A DNA stretch of 64,000 bases from Gloeocapsopsis dulcis (GTDB lineage: Bacteria > Cyanobacteriota > Cyanobacteriia > Cyanobacteriales > Chroococcidiopsidaceae), in assembly GCF_032163395.1 (NCBI RefSeq), contig NZ_CP119968.1:2031501-2095500 (forward strand), read 5' to 3'. The notes under the pieces are model-generated. The model made no database searches. It was not told the DNA's origin and was given only the letters and a program-made list of their open reading frames with translations. The translations under genes were made by a program, and so were the position numbers. Of this stretch, positions 28,047 through 36,170 are shown piece by piece (the stretch's first letter is position 1; each line of letters begins with the position of its first letter).

Positions 28047-28416
28047 GGGGCTGTAGCTCAGCAGGATAGAGCGAGCGCCTCCTGAACTATCGGGCACCAT
28101 AGGGGAAACTTTATGTGTGAATGCGGTCAAAGTCGGTGAACCCTAAAAAGCTGGCATCTGACGTTACGCACCTAGATTAATTTAGGTTATGGACGTTAGG
28201 GGACTTCATGGGAATACCGAGCCAAGCCCAGTTGTAGATTTGAGATTGTCGTTTCTTGGTTAACTTCAGTCCACAATCTAGAATGGGGAAGGTGTAGAGA
28301 CTAGACGATCGCCACCTAAGAGCTTTTAAGCTTACGGTGAAGGTATAGTCCAGAGAGTGAGGAAACTCACACAAATCTGAAGCGCTAGGTCGCCGGTTCG
28401 AATCTGGCCAGTCCCG
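28047..28416 (+). tRNA. tRNA-Arg(CCU) interrupted by a group I intron
   Basis: Exon 1 is 28047-28083 and exon 2 is 28380-28416, 74 nt when joined. Acceptor GGGGCTG pairs with CAGTCCC (one G-U), D stem GCTC/GAGC, anticodon stem AGCGC/GCGCT, T stem GCCGG/CTGGC with loop TTCGAAT, discriminator G. The joined anticodon loop reads CT-CCT-AA, giving anticodon CCU for AGG codons. The intron sits right after the last anticodon base. CCA is not encoded. Confidence 0.93.
28084..28379 (+). ncRNA. Group I self-splicing intron in tRNA-Arg(CCU)
   Basis: The 296-nt insert follows a U and ends in G, as group I introns do. Core elements can be read: a Q-like AATACCGAGCC at about 28212, an R-like GTAGAGACTAGACG at about 28293-28306 and an S-like GAAGGTATAGTCC at 28339-28351, which form the P3/P7 core. 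AGGGG at about 28099-28103 can pair with the end of exon 1 as the guide sequence. No homing endonuclease is encoded; the small minus-strand open frame inside is incidental. Known relatives are the tRNA-Arg(CCU) introns of cyanobacteria and alpha-proteobacteria. Confidence 0.9.
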
Positions 28417-28438
28417 TTGCCTGCTAATCTAAATAATC

Positions 28439-29095
28439 GTGCTGTTGAGTAAAAGTAGCTATTTGAGGAAGCAACGTTATTCGTCCTTGAACAGACGCAA
28501 ATCTAGAAGCAGGTCAGCTAACAATGCAAGGAAAACCTCCGCATTCGCAGCTATGTCATTTCAGTGTTTCATGGTAGTTCTACCACTGCTTTTTTTGTTG
28601 GGCTACAAAGAAATCAAAAGTCGGTTTGAGCCACCTCAAGCTATATTGGTACTTGGCGGTTCTACTAAACGAGAAAAGTTCGCGGCGCAATTTGCGCGAA
28701 AGCACCCAGATATTCCAATTTGGGTTTCTGGAGGAACCCCAAAAGACTACGCAGAAGGTGTGTTTACCGATGCAGGGGTCGATTTGAATCGTTTATATCT
28801 AGATTATCGCGCTGTAGACACGGTGACAAACTTCACCACGTTGGTTGATAAGTTTCAATCTCAAGGAATTAGTAAAATCTATTTAGTGACTTCCGACTAC
28901 CATATGCGGCGCGCCAAAATTATTGGCAGTATTGTCTTAGGAAGTCGAGGAGTTGAATTTCAACCTGTGTCTGTACCATCAGACGAATCTCCCGAACCTG
29001 TTGAAAAAGCTATACGGGATGGAGCCAGAGCTTTACTTTGGGTAACAACTGGTCGTACAGGTGCTTCTCTGCCTAGTTTGGGAAGAAAGGAGTAG
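28439..29095 (+). CDS. DUF218 / YdcF-like membrane-anchored protein
   Basis: A 218-residue protein with a very basic N-terminus, one membrane segment (about 39-56, MSFQCFMVVLPLLFLLGY) and a DUF218 domain: AILVLGGSTKREKFAAQFAR, PIWVSGG, DYRAVDTVTNF and YLVTSDYHMRRAK. The charge pattern predicts a cytoplasmic N-terminus and an outside domain. DUF218 proteins are tied to cell-envelope metabolism (ElyC/SanA/YdcF relatives), but the reaction is unknown. The longest frame opens at a GTG only 22 nt after the tRNA; the start is uncertain, with ATG 28553 as the first ATG. Confidence 0.75.
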   Translation: MLLSKSSYLRKQRYSSLNRRKSRSRSANNARKTSAFAAMSFQCFMVVLPLLFLLGYKEIKSRFEPPQAILVLGGSTKREKFAAQFARKHPDIPIWVSGGTPKDYAEGVFTDAGVDLNRLYLDYRAVDTVTNFTTLVDKFQSQGISKIYLVTSDYHMRRAKIIGSIVLGSRGVEFQPVSVPSDESPEPVEKAIRDGARALLWVTTGRTGASLPSLGRKE

Positions 29096-29099
29096 AGGG

Positions 29100-29145
29100 T
29101 GGTTAGTTTTAAGTTTTGAATTTTGAGTTTTGAGTTTTGAATACA
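29100..29145. repeat. GAGTTTTGA short-repeat tract
   Basis: A short run of AGTTTTGA/AATTTTGA units right after the DUF218 stop. Same family as at about 22.0 and 33.3 kb. Confidence 0.6.
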
Positions 29146-29173
29146 GCTTTCTTTACCTTCTGACCCCTAATCT

Positions 29174-29470
29174 CTACTCAGCAGGTAATTCTTGAATAAG
29201 AACGAAAGGTTGGACGATTAAGCTATTGAACCGCTTTGTGCGATCGCCATTCCAATCTGACAGTTGACTGACTGAAGGTTTGTGGATCAGTTCCTTGTCA
29301 ATCCAGCTTTGTACTGATGCTGTATTGTCACTAGCAAGTGCTACGCCAACATCGACTAGATCGAGTTGTTCTGTCACAACAATTACCGCATCACGCTGCA
29401 CATGAGGAATTAACCAATTCCATTCTGCTTCATCTAAGCCTTCTGCTAATTCCGCTCTTAAATCTTGCAT
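29174..29470 (-). CDS. DUF2288 family protein
   Basis: A 98-residue soluble protein with the DUF2288 pattern: MQDLRAELAEGLDEAEWNWL, IPHVQRDAVIVV, LDLVDVGVALASDN and the C-terminal WNGDRTKRFNSLIVQPFVLI. Function unknown. It is convergent with the DUF218 gene and about 110 nt ahead, in the same direction, of nothing else; the permease gene lies upstream of it on the same strand. Identification is from remembered family pattern. Confidence 0.8.
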   Translation of the reverse strand: MQDLRAELAEGLDEAEWNWLIPHVQRDAVIVVTEQLDLVDVGVALASDNTASVQSWIDKELIHKPSVSQLSDWNGDRTKRFNSLIVQPFVLIQELPAE

Positions 29471-29587
29471 TATTCAAAAATTTGTTTATCTCTATGCTAT
29501 TTTACTATTCTAATAAGGATGGTAATTGGTAACTGGTAATTAGTAATTGGTAGTGAGAAGTATGATCTCTATGTTAAACTCACCTAC

Positions 29588-30625
29588 TTATGCTTCTGCT
29601 TTCATCTCATTGATTTCAAACAAAGTAACAATCACTCCTGCTAAAGGAATCGCAATAAAAATGCCTAAAATCCCAGCAACTCTTGCTCCCACTAATAAAG
29701 CAAAAAACACGACAACAGGATTAAGATTAAGTGAATCTTGCATAACACGCGGAGCTATTAAATTATCTTGAATTTGTTGTAAAATCACACAAGCAGCTAA
29801 AACATTAAAAGCTAACCAAACACTTTGCGATAAAACAATTAGGGTAATGATGCTTACACCTAAAGTCGCTCCAATACCAGGAATAGCATCAAAAACTCCT
29901 ATAATGATTGCTAAGACTAGCGGAAAAGGCACTCCTAACACGACAAAAACTAGAAAACTAGAAATTGTTAAAAATACCATTAAGATGAACTGACCTCTAA
30001 AAAAACCTAAAAACTTACGTTTGATTACTCCTGTTAAGCGTGCCCGCTGCTGGTTTGGGACAAATTTTAAGAGCAGTCTCCACAGTCGCTCACCATCAAG
30101 TAGCATAAACAAGGCAACAACTGCAATCAAAATCATTATGACTAGATTAGCCAGAAATACTTGTAGAGTAGCCAAACCAGAAAAAATTAATCCTAAAGCT
30201 TGATTGCGGATTTGTTCTTCAATTCCCTCTAAATTTACCTGTAAATTACGTTCGCGCAAAAAAGTTTCAATTTGACTAACTAATGGTGTTAAAGAATTCA
30301 AAAAAACTGTTACGCTATCAATTAACTGCTGACCTTGATATAAAACAGCTAACCCTACAGTAATTGTTAGACCAGCAATCACTACAAGACTGAGTAAAAA
30401 AACAAAAATTACAGCCAAACCATGAGGTAAAAAGCGTCGCAACCATTGCACTGGATAGCTTAACAAAAAAGCTAAGATTGCTGCTGAAGTAAAGATAATA
30501 ATAACAGTTTGAAAGTAATCTAAAAGTAAAATTAAAGCCCAACCACAAGCAAACAGTAACAAAAAGCGAACTAGAACTGAGTTGTTTAGTCTGTCCCAAA
30601 AATGTTTTGCAGGTGGTTCACTCAT
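29588..30625 (-). CDS. AI-2E transporter / PerM-type permease
   Basis: A 345-residue polytopic membrane protein of the AI-2E transporter (UPF0118) family. Hydrophobic segments occur at about 18-75 (2-3 helices), 68-95, 150-180, 210-290 and 295-335, with the family's conserved DAIPGIGATLG and IAPRVM..LNLNPV regions. Members export autoinducers or act as Na+/H+ antiporters; the substrate here is unknown. It lies 32 nt downstream of plsC on the same strand and may be the last gene of the plsX-fabH-fabD-plsC transcript. Confidence 0.85.
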   Translation of the reverse strand: MSEPPAKHFWDRLNNSVLVRFLLLFACGWALILLLDYFQTVIIIFTSAAILAFLLSYPVQWLRRFLPHGLAVIFVFLLSLVVIAGLTITVGLAVLYQGQQLIDSVTVFLNSLTPLVSQIETFLRERNLQVNLEGIEEQIRNQALGLIFSGLATLQVFLANLVIMILIAVVALFMLLDGERLWRLLLKFVPNQQRARLTGVIKRKFLGFFRGQFILMVFLTISSFLVFVVLGVPFPLVLAIIIGVFDAIPGIGATLGVSIITLIVLSQSVWLAFNVLAACVILQQIQDNLIAPRVMQDSLNLNPVVVFFALLVGARVAGILGIFIAIPLAGVIVTLFEINEMKAEA

Positions 30626-30657
30626 GAATAAAGGTCAGGAGATACTAAAAATGATGG

Positions 30658-31290
30658 TTAGCGCCCCAAATCGTGTAGAGATGCGATCGCACTTGCACAT
30701 TGTTGTGTTACTGTAAGAAGTTCTGCTTTGTCTGTCGAACTTGGCGGAGGTATAACCTGACCAATTCGGACTGTAATTGGTACTGAACGTGGTACGGCTG
30801 AACTTTGAATATTTTGAGTTCCCCATAAACTAACAGGTAACAGTGGTGCGTTTGTTTTAGCAGCAATCAAGGCTGCGCCGAGTTTTGGTTCTGTAATTCT
30901 GCCATCAGGTGTGCGAGTACCTTGCAAAAAAACCCCAGCAGCCCATCCATCTTCAAGATACTTGACAGCTGCACGGATTGCACTGCGATCGGCAGAACCG
31001 CGCTTAACTGGATAAGCACCGTACAATTCGATTGCTTTACTGAAAACAGGAACGCGAAACAATTCCTCTTTTGCCATGTAAGCAACAGGTCTTCTCACAC
31101 AACACGCAAGAATTGGTGGATCGAAGTCACTTGCGTGATTACTGACGACTACTAAGGGTCCCTTGTGGGGGACGTTTTCTGCACCATAAACACGACCCCG
31201 AAAATAAATGCGGAGCATGGGGTTAACCACTGACCACTTGAAGGCGTAGTAGAAGAGTAGACTAACAAAAGGTTCGCGGCTTCGAGCCAT
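30658..31290 (-). CDS. plsC: 1-acyl-sn-glycerol-3-phosphate acyltransferase
   Basis: A 210-residue membrane-associated acyltransferase making phosphatidic acid from lysophosphatidic acid. The NH-x4-D motif is H52/D57 (NHASDFD), followed by FLQGTRTPDG as motif III. It is the fourth gene of a plsX-fabH-fabD-plsC order, 29 nt after fabD, which supports a glycerolipid role. A second acyltransferase of this superfamily lies at 40172-40918. Confidence 0.88.
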   Translation of the reverse strand: MARSREPFVSLLFYYAFKWSVVNPMLRIYFRGRVYGAENVPHKGPLVVVSNHASDFDPPILACCVRRPVAYMAKEELFRVPVFSKAIELYGAYPVKRGSADRSAIRAAVKYLEDGWAAGVFLQGTRTPDGRITEPKLGAALIAAKTNAPLLPVSLWGTQNIQSSAVPRSVPITVRIGQVIPPPSSTDKAELLTVTQQCASAIASLHDLGR

Positions 31291-31319
31291 AGAAGGGATC
31301 AGGAGTCAGAGGTCGGGGA

Positions 31320-32213
31320 TCAGAGGGTAAAGAAAGCAGAGAGATCTGCTGCACTACTAATATTCTTTAAGATTAATTCAGAGTGGGTGCGTTTGATCAA
31401 ACCAGTTAGCACATTACCAGGACCAATTTCTACAACTTGCTCAATACCTTCCTGACGGAAGCACTCAGAAGTTTCACGCCACCTGACAGCGCCAGTCATC
31501 TGACGACGCAAGCGTTCTTTGAGTACGTCGCCGTCAACAGATGGAGTTGGTTCAACGTTTGATAGCACAGGTACTTGAGCAGAATTAAAAACCACTGATC
31601 TTAGAACTTCCTCAAATTCAGCTGCAGCAGCCGCCATTAAAGGTGAGTGAAATGCTCCTGATACGTTTAGGGGAACAGCACGCTTTGATTTCACCTGCGA
31701 TAGCACTTTATTCACAGCTTCAGGAGTTCCCGAAATCACTACCTGGGCGGGGCTATTGTCATTTGCTAGGACAACATCAGGGGTTTGTTGAATTTGCTGT
31801 TCGAGTTGGTCGCGGTCAAAGCCAATTAAAGCTGCCATCATACCACCAGCAGCATTATCCATCAATTCGGCTCGCCGCTTGATCAAGGTTAATCCTGCCG
31901 CCCAATCATAAACTCCCGCAGCGTATAGGGCAATGTATTCTCCTAAGCTGTGACCAGCAACAAGATCAGGATGTTGACCCTGTTGTTGCATCAAGTCAGC
32001 AAGAATGCTTTCAATCACATAAAGACAAGGTTGAGTGTAAAGTGTATGGGAAACTTTATCATCCTCACTTTGACAAATTTCGGTGACTGACCAGCCTAAG
32101 ATTTCTTCAGCTTGTGCAAATTTCTGTTTAGCTGCGTCTAGTTCTAATAGATCGATTCCCATTCCAATTTTTTGAGAACCTTGCCCTGGAAATACCCATG
32201 CAGTCTTAGTCAT
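31320..32213 (-). CDS. fabD: Malonyl-CoA:ACP transacylase
   Basis: Loads malonyl groups onto acyl carrier protein for fatty acid synthesis. The protein has 297 residues with VFPGQGSQ at 7-14, the active-site S89 in AGHSLGEY, and the catalytic His in SGAFHSPLM at about 198. The frame extends upstream to a TTG at 32231, which would overlap fabH; the ATG at 32213, 11 nt after the fabH stop, is preferred and gives the standard N-terminus MTKTAWVFPG. Middle gene of the lipid operon. Confidence 0.93.
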   Translation of the reverse strand: MTKTAWVFPGQGSQKIGMGIDLLELDAAKQKFAQAEEILGWSVTEICQSEDDKVSHTLYTQPCLYVIESILADLMQQQGQHPDLVAGHSLGEYIALYAAGVYDWAAGLTLIKRRAELMDNAAGGMMAALIGFDRDQLEQQIQQTPDVVLANDNSPAQVVISGTPEAVNKVLSQVKSKRAVPLNVSGAFHSPLMAAAAAEFEEVLRSVVFNSAQVPVLSNVEPTPSVDGDVLKERLRRQMTGAVRWRETSECFRQEGIEQVVEIGPGNVLTGLIKRTHSELILKNISSAADLSAFFTL

Positions 32214-32224
32214 GTTTCTAGCAA

Positions 32225-33241
32225 TTAGCAATTAGCATTAGGTTTACCTGTGCCCCATTCAAAGATTGCAGCACCCCAAGTTAATCCGGCACCGAATCCA
32301 GAGGTGGCAATGATATCACCAGGCTTGATTTTATCTGCACGCACAGCTTCATCAAGTGCTAAAGGAATAGAAGCAGCTGAAGTATTGCCATGATGAGCAA
32401 GATTGCTGATGACTTTGTGGCTGGGAATATGCAGGCGTTCTGCTACAGCGTCGAGGATACGTTGATTTGCTTGGTGTAGTAGCAGCCAATCAATTTGCTC
32501 AACTTTGAGGTTAGCGCGAAACAGTGCTTTATCGATGACCTCTGGAACACGTTGTACGGCAAAGCGATAAACCTCTTTCCCGTTCATTGTAATCGGTTGG
32601 TAATTTCCTTTAGCAACATCAATCCCATTAATGAGTGGTTGAGACTGCGCGCTGTAGGCAAGATTAAGGCATTGATTTTGGGTGCCGTCGCTTTTCAGTT
32701 CAAATCCTAGTAAGCGATCGCGCTCAGTAGCTTGCATTATTACTGCTCCTGCGCCATCACCAAACAAAACACACGTCCGCCGATCTTGCCAATCTACCCA
32801 ACGTGAGAGAATATCTGCTCCAATTAAGAGAATATTTTGGTAAACACCAGTTCTGATGTACTGTGCAGCAGTCACCAATCCAAACACAAAACCTGAACAA
32901 GCTGCTGTCATGTCAAAGGCAACGGCTTGAGTTGCGCCTAAAGCTGCTTGAATCTGACACGCACTGCCGAATAAATCATCAGGAGTCGAGGTTGCCAGAA
33001 TGATCAAGTCAATGTCTAGTGGTGTAATTCCTGCCATGGCGATCGCCTGCTGACTTGCTTGAGTGGCGATCGCTTGCAAAGAGTCATTCGCTGCTGCTAA
33101 CCGTCGCGAACAAATTCCTGTTCGTGTTGCAATCCATTCATCTGAAGTTTCCACAAGTTGACTGAGTACTTGGTTGCTTAGGGAATTAGTTGGTACTGCT
33201 GAACCACTCCCTGTAATTGCTACCCCAAAATTTTGCAACAT
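32225..33241 (-). CDS. fabH: 3-oxoacyl-ACP synthase III
   Basis: Condenses acetyl-CoA with malonyl-ACP to start fatty acid synthesis. A 338-residue thiolase-fold protein with catalytic C115 (TAACSGFVFG), LLHQANQRI for the His and NLAHHGNTSAAS for the Asn, plus the C-terminal GFGAGLTWGAA. It follows plsX after a 214-nt gap rich in short repeats and precedes fabD by 11 nt. Full length and intact. Confidence 0.95.
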   Translation of the reverse strand: MLQNFGVAITGSGSAVPTNSLSNQVLSQLVETSDEWIATRTGICSRRLAAANDSLQAIATQASQQAIAMAGITPLDIDLIILATSTPDDLFGSACQIQAALGATQAVAFDMTAACSGFVFGLVTAAQYIRTGVYQNILLIGADILSRWVDWQDRRTCVLFGDGAGAVIMQATERDRLLGFELKSDGTQNQCLNLAYSAQSQPLINGIDVAKGNYQPITMNGKEVYRFAVQRVPEVIDKALFRANLKVEQIDWLLLHQANQRILDAVAERLHIPSHKVISNLAHHGNTSAASIPLALDEAVRADKIKPGDIIATSGFGAGLTWGAAIFEWGTGKPNANC

Positions 33242-33289
33242 TCTTCTCCATAGTTCAGATGTGGGTTGTGAAGATTGAGAGAGCGAGTG

Positions 33290-33440
33290 AAAGAGGGGTG
33301 AGGAGTGAGGGGTGAGTGATTAGTTTTGAGTTCTAAAGAGTTTTGAGTTTTGGAAAGCGCAGCGTGCCGGAGGCATTTATTGAAGAGTTTTCTTAACTCA
33401 ACACTCAACACTGAGAACTTATAACTCCTAGTCTCCCTCA
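33290..33440. repeat. Short-repeat block between plsX and fabH
   Basis: GGGGTGAG-type units (33297-33320), GAGTTTTGA units (33324-33355), the mini-hairpin TGCC-GGA-GGCA (33365-33375) and complementary AACTCAACACTC units (33395-33428). The hairpin is the reverse complement of the one at 74-84. The block lies inside the plsX-fabH spacer, so it should be transcribed with the operon. Confidence 0.7.
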
Positions 33441-33455
33441 GCTCTAAAAACCCTA

Positions 33456-34502
33456 CTAACCCCTGATCCCCGATTCCTGATCTCTAACCTCTAAATTTAC
33501 GCCTCTATTTTGTGATTGAATTCGCTCCAATACTTGATTATCAATTGCTTCTTTTGCCAAGCGAATGGCATTAAAGATTGATGGTGCTTGGGAACTGCCG
33601 TGACTAATAATGCAAACTCCAGCTACACCGAGAAGCAATCCTCCACCATGTTCGGCGTGATCGATCCGCTGCTTGATCCGCTTTAGGTTTGATTTGAGTA
33701 AAGCTGTACCAATTTGTCCGTGCAATCCTTGAGGTAACTCTTCTCTTAAAATTTGAATTGCGACCTCTCCCACAGCTTCAGCAAACTTCAATAGAATATT
33801 ACCTGCAAAGCCATCACATACAATCACATCAAATCGACCGGAAAGGACATCTCGACCTTCCGCGTTTCCGATAAACGAAATGTTCTTGTTGACTTTCAGC
33901 AGTTGGTGAGTCTTCACTGCTTGGTCGTTTCCTTTTGATTCTTCCTCGCCGATGTTTAACAACCCTACTTTGGGCTGCGCGATTCCTAATACATATTGAC
34001 TGTAAATCGTTCCCATCTGCGCGAACTGCTCTAAAAACTTAGGACGACAATCTACATTTGCTCCTACGTCAAGAATGAGTACTGGCTTACTGGCAATCAT
34101 TGTCGGCAAAACTGCACCAATAGCAGGACGATCAATCCCTCGCAGGCGTCCCAAGCGTAGCAAAGCAGATGCCATTGCCGCTCCAGAGTGACCAGCTGAA
34201 ACTACTGCATCTGCTTGTTTTTGTTTCACTAAGTCCATCGCTACATTGATTGAAGCCTTTGGTTTGCGTTTGATAGCGCTGAGCGGCTCCTCATGCATTT
34301 CTACCGTTCCTTCTGCTGGAACGATGGCGATTTGATCTAAACGATTTTGATGTAAAACAGATTTAATTTGCTGGGGATCTCCCACCAAGACAACTTCTAC
34401 TCCTAATTCCTCTCGTGCCCGCAGTGCGCCAGCAACAATTTCGGTAGGAGCAAAGTCCCCCCCCATAGCATCAATTGCAATCCGTGCGCGAGTCGCTCCC
34501 AT
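33456..34502 (-). CDS. plsX: Phosphate acyltransferase
   Basis: Makes acyl-phosphate from acyl-ACP for glycerolipid synthesis. The 348-residue protein has the family N-terminus RIAIDAMGGDFAPTEIVAGAL, then AGHSGAAMASALLRLGR, DVGANVDCRP and NIGEEESKGN, and FDVIVCDGFAGNILLK. The last residues (EVRDQESGIRG) are read from a dispersed intergenic repeat of the GATCAGG type and are not part of the conserved domain. First gene of plsX-fabH-fabD-plsC. Confidence 0.95.
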   Translation of the reverse strand: MGATRARIAIDAMGGDFAPTEIVAGALRAREELGVEVVLVGDPQQIKSVLHQNRLDQIAIVPAEGTVEMHEEPLSAIKRKPKASINVAMDLVKQKQADAVVSAGHSGAAMASALLRLGRLRGIDRPAIGAVLPTMIASKPVLILDVGANVDCRPKFLEQFAQMGTIYSQYVLGIAQPKVGLLNIGEEESKGNDQAVKTHQLLKVNKNISFIGNAEGRDVLSGRFDVIVCDGFAGNILLKFAEAVGEVAIQILREELPQGLHGQIGTALLKSNLKRIKQRIDHAEHGGGLLLGVAGVCIISHGSSQAPSIFNAIRLAKEAIDNQVLERIQSQNRGVNLEVRDQESGIRG

Positions 34503-34816
34503 TGCTCAAAGTTCTAGAAACCTCCAAAATTCTATCAGATTAAGCGTTATAGGTTGGGAATTAAAAGTCTTAAAGTAGATAAATATCTCGCTCAGATGCC
34601 CACTGTAACAGGAATTGGAGAATTTTAGTTCAAATAATAGAGAAAGTGAAAATTAGGGTTCAGGGTTATTTTCTACCGCAGATCTTGTGCTCATTGTCCC
34701 CTTTCAAGCTGAAACTCTTTACTGCCATTTATCGACACGTAATTAGAGTTAAAATCATTTCCTGAATTGGAAGAAACTTCAGGTTTTGAATTAAGCACTG
34801 CTGAGGAAAGTTGAGA
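34503..34816. other. Intergenic region between divergent plsX and dacB-like genes
   Basis: 314 nt, AT-rich, with promoters for both flanking genes expected. GAGGAAAG at 34802-34809 is the ribosome binding site for the downstream ATG. Nothing else stands out. Confidence 0.45.
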
Positions 34817-36127
34817 ATGCTGCAGCTATTTGGGTCAGGACTGATTTCATTGTGGTTGGAAATGGCAGGGTTGCAACCAAAGCCCGTAGACGCCTTGGAA
34901 TTTTTTACTTTAAATAGTCGTCCTGGGTTAGTTCTGACACCTGATGCTCATCCTTTTGCAGCTAACACCGTACAAGAGTATCTGCGGCAATTAGAGGCAA
35001 CTGGCTTAGTTAGTAACGCTCAGGGAATTTGGCTGCAGTCTGGACCAGTACTACTCGCGAACAATCAAGGAACTGAACCTTTACCTGCGGCTTCGATTAC
35101 TAAAGTGGCAACATCGCTTGCTGCTTTAAAAACTTGGGGATCAAATCACCAATTTGAAACTCTCGTTGGAGCAACTGGACCAATTATCAATGGTGTCTTA
35201 CAGGGAGATTTAGTCATTCAAGGAGGGGGAGATCCCTTTTTTGTGTGGGAAGAAGCGATCGCACTTGGTAACAGTCTTAACCGCATGGGGATCAAGCAGA
35301 TTAGAGGCAATTTGGTGATTAGTGGCAATTTTGCCATGAATTACAAAACAAACCCCTTACAAGCTGGTCAGTTGTTACAGCAAGCCATCAACGCCAAAAC
35401 CTGGTCGCGAGAGGCAACTGCACAATACTTAACAATGCCCCAAGGAACACCACGCCCGCAAGTGGCGATCGCAGGTACTGTCCAAGTCACATCCTTACCA
35501 AATCCCAAACAAATTTTGCTAGTGCGTCACCGTTCGTTACCCTTGTCAGAAATTCTTAAGGAAATGAACATTTACAGCAACAACGAAATGTCGGAAATGC
35601 TGGCACAAAATTTGGGAGGAGCGCAGGTGGTACAATCTACGGCAGCAACTGCGGCAGGAGTTCCATCCCAAGAAATTCAATTGATCAATGGTTCAGGCTT
35701 AGGAGTCGAAAACCGGATTTCGCCAAGGGCTGCTTGCGCAATGTTAATGGCAATTCAACGCGAGTTACTGCCTTCCCAACTAAGTGTTGCCGATTTGTTT
35801 CCTGTTTCAGGACGCGATCGCCGTGGCACAATGGAAGCGCGACGCATTCCCCAAGCTGCAGTAATTAAAACTGGGACGCTGCGCGATGTCAGTGCTTTAG
35901 CCGGAGTTCTGCCCACACGCGATCGCGGTTTGGTTTGGTTTGCCATCATCAATCGCGGCACTAACGTCGAAGGCTTACGTGCTAGACAAGATCAACTACT
36001 ACAACGCCTATTAACGCAGTGGCAAGTTGCTTCTACAACTCCTGCGGCAATTACGCCAAAATCTTTAAATAGCACTCCTATACCGCTTGGCGCAGCAAGT
36101 CGCAACGAAATTTTGTATGGAGGGTAA
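34817..36127 (+). CDS. dacB: D-alanyl-D-alanine carboxypeptidase/endopeptidase, PBP4 (S13) type
   Basis: A 436-residue periplasmic penicillin-binding protein that trims or cleaves peptidoglycan cross-links. The three active-site motifs are SITK (93-96), SNN (in YSNNEMSE, about 252) and KTG (in VIKTGTLRD, about 352). An N-terminal hydrophobic stretch of about 20 residues likely serves for export, though it is not a textbook signal peptide. ATG 34817 follows GAGGAAAG; an in-frame TTG two codons upstream is less likely. It is convergent with lptC. Confidence 0.88.
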   Translation: MLQLFGSGLISLWLEMAGLQPKPVDALEFFTLNSRPGLVLTPDAHPFAANTVQEYLRQLEATGLVSNAQGIWLQSGPVLLANNQGTEPLPAASITKVATSLAALKTWGSNHQFETLVGATGPIINGVLQGDLVIQGGGDPFFVWEEAIALGNSLNRMGIKQIRGNLVISGNFAMNYKTNPLQAGQLLQQAINAKTWSREATAQYLTMPQGTPRPQVAIAGTVQVTSLPNPKQILLVRHRSLPLSEILKEMNIYSNNEMSEMLAQNLGGAQVVQSTAATAAGVPSQEIQLINGSGLGVENRISPRAACAMLMAIQRELLPSQLSVADLFPVSGRDRRGTMEARRIPQAAVIKTGTLRDVSALAGVLPTRDRGLVWFAIINRGTNVEGLRARQDQLLQRLLTQWQVASTTPAAITPKSLNSTPIPLGAASRNEILYGG

Positions 36128-36170
36128 CAGGGTAAGCAATTAGCTGTTAGCTTAATTGCCAATCGCTTGA

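Noticed and set aside
28177-28374. 65-codon minus-strand open frame inside the tRNA intron
   Set aside because: Overlaps the conserved P3/P7 core elements; no LAGLIDADG, HNH or GIY-YIG motif.
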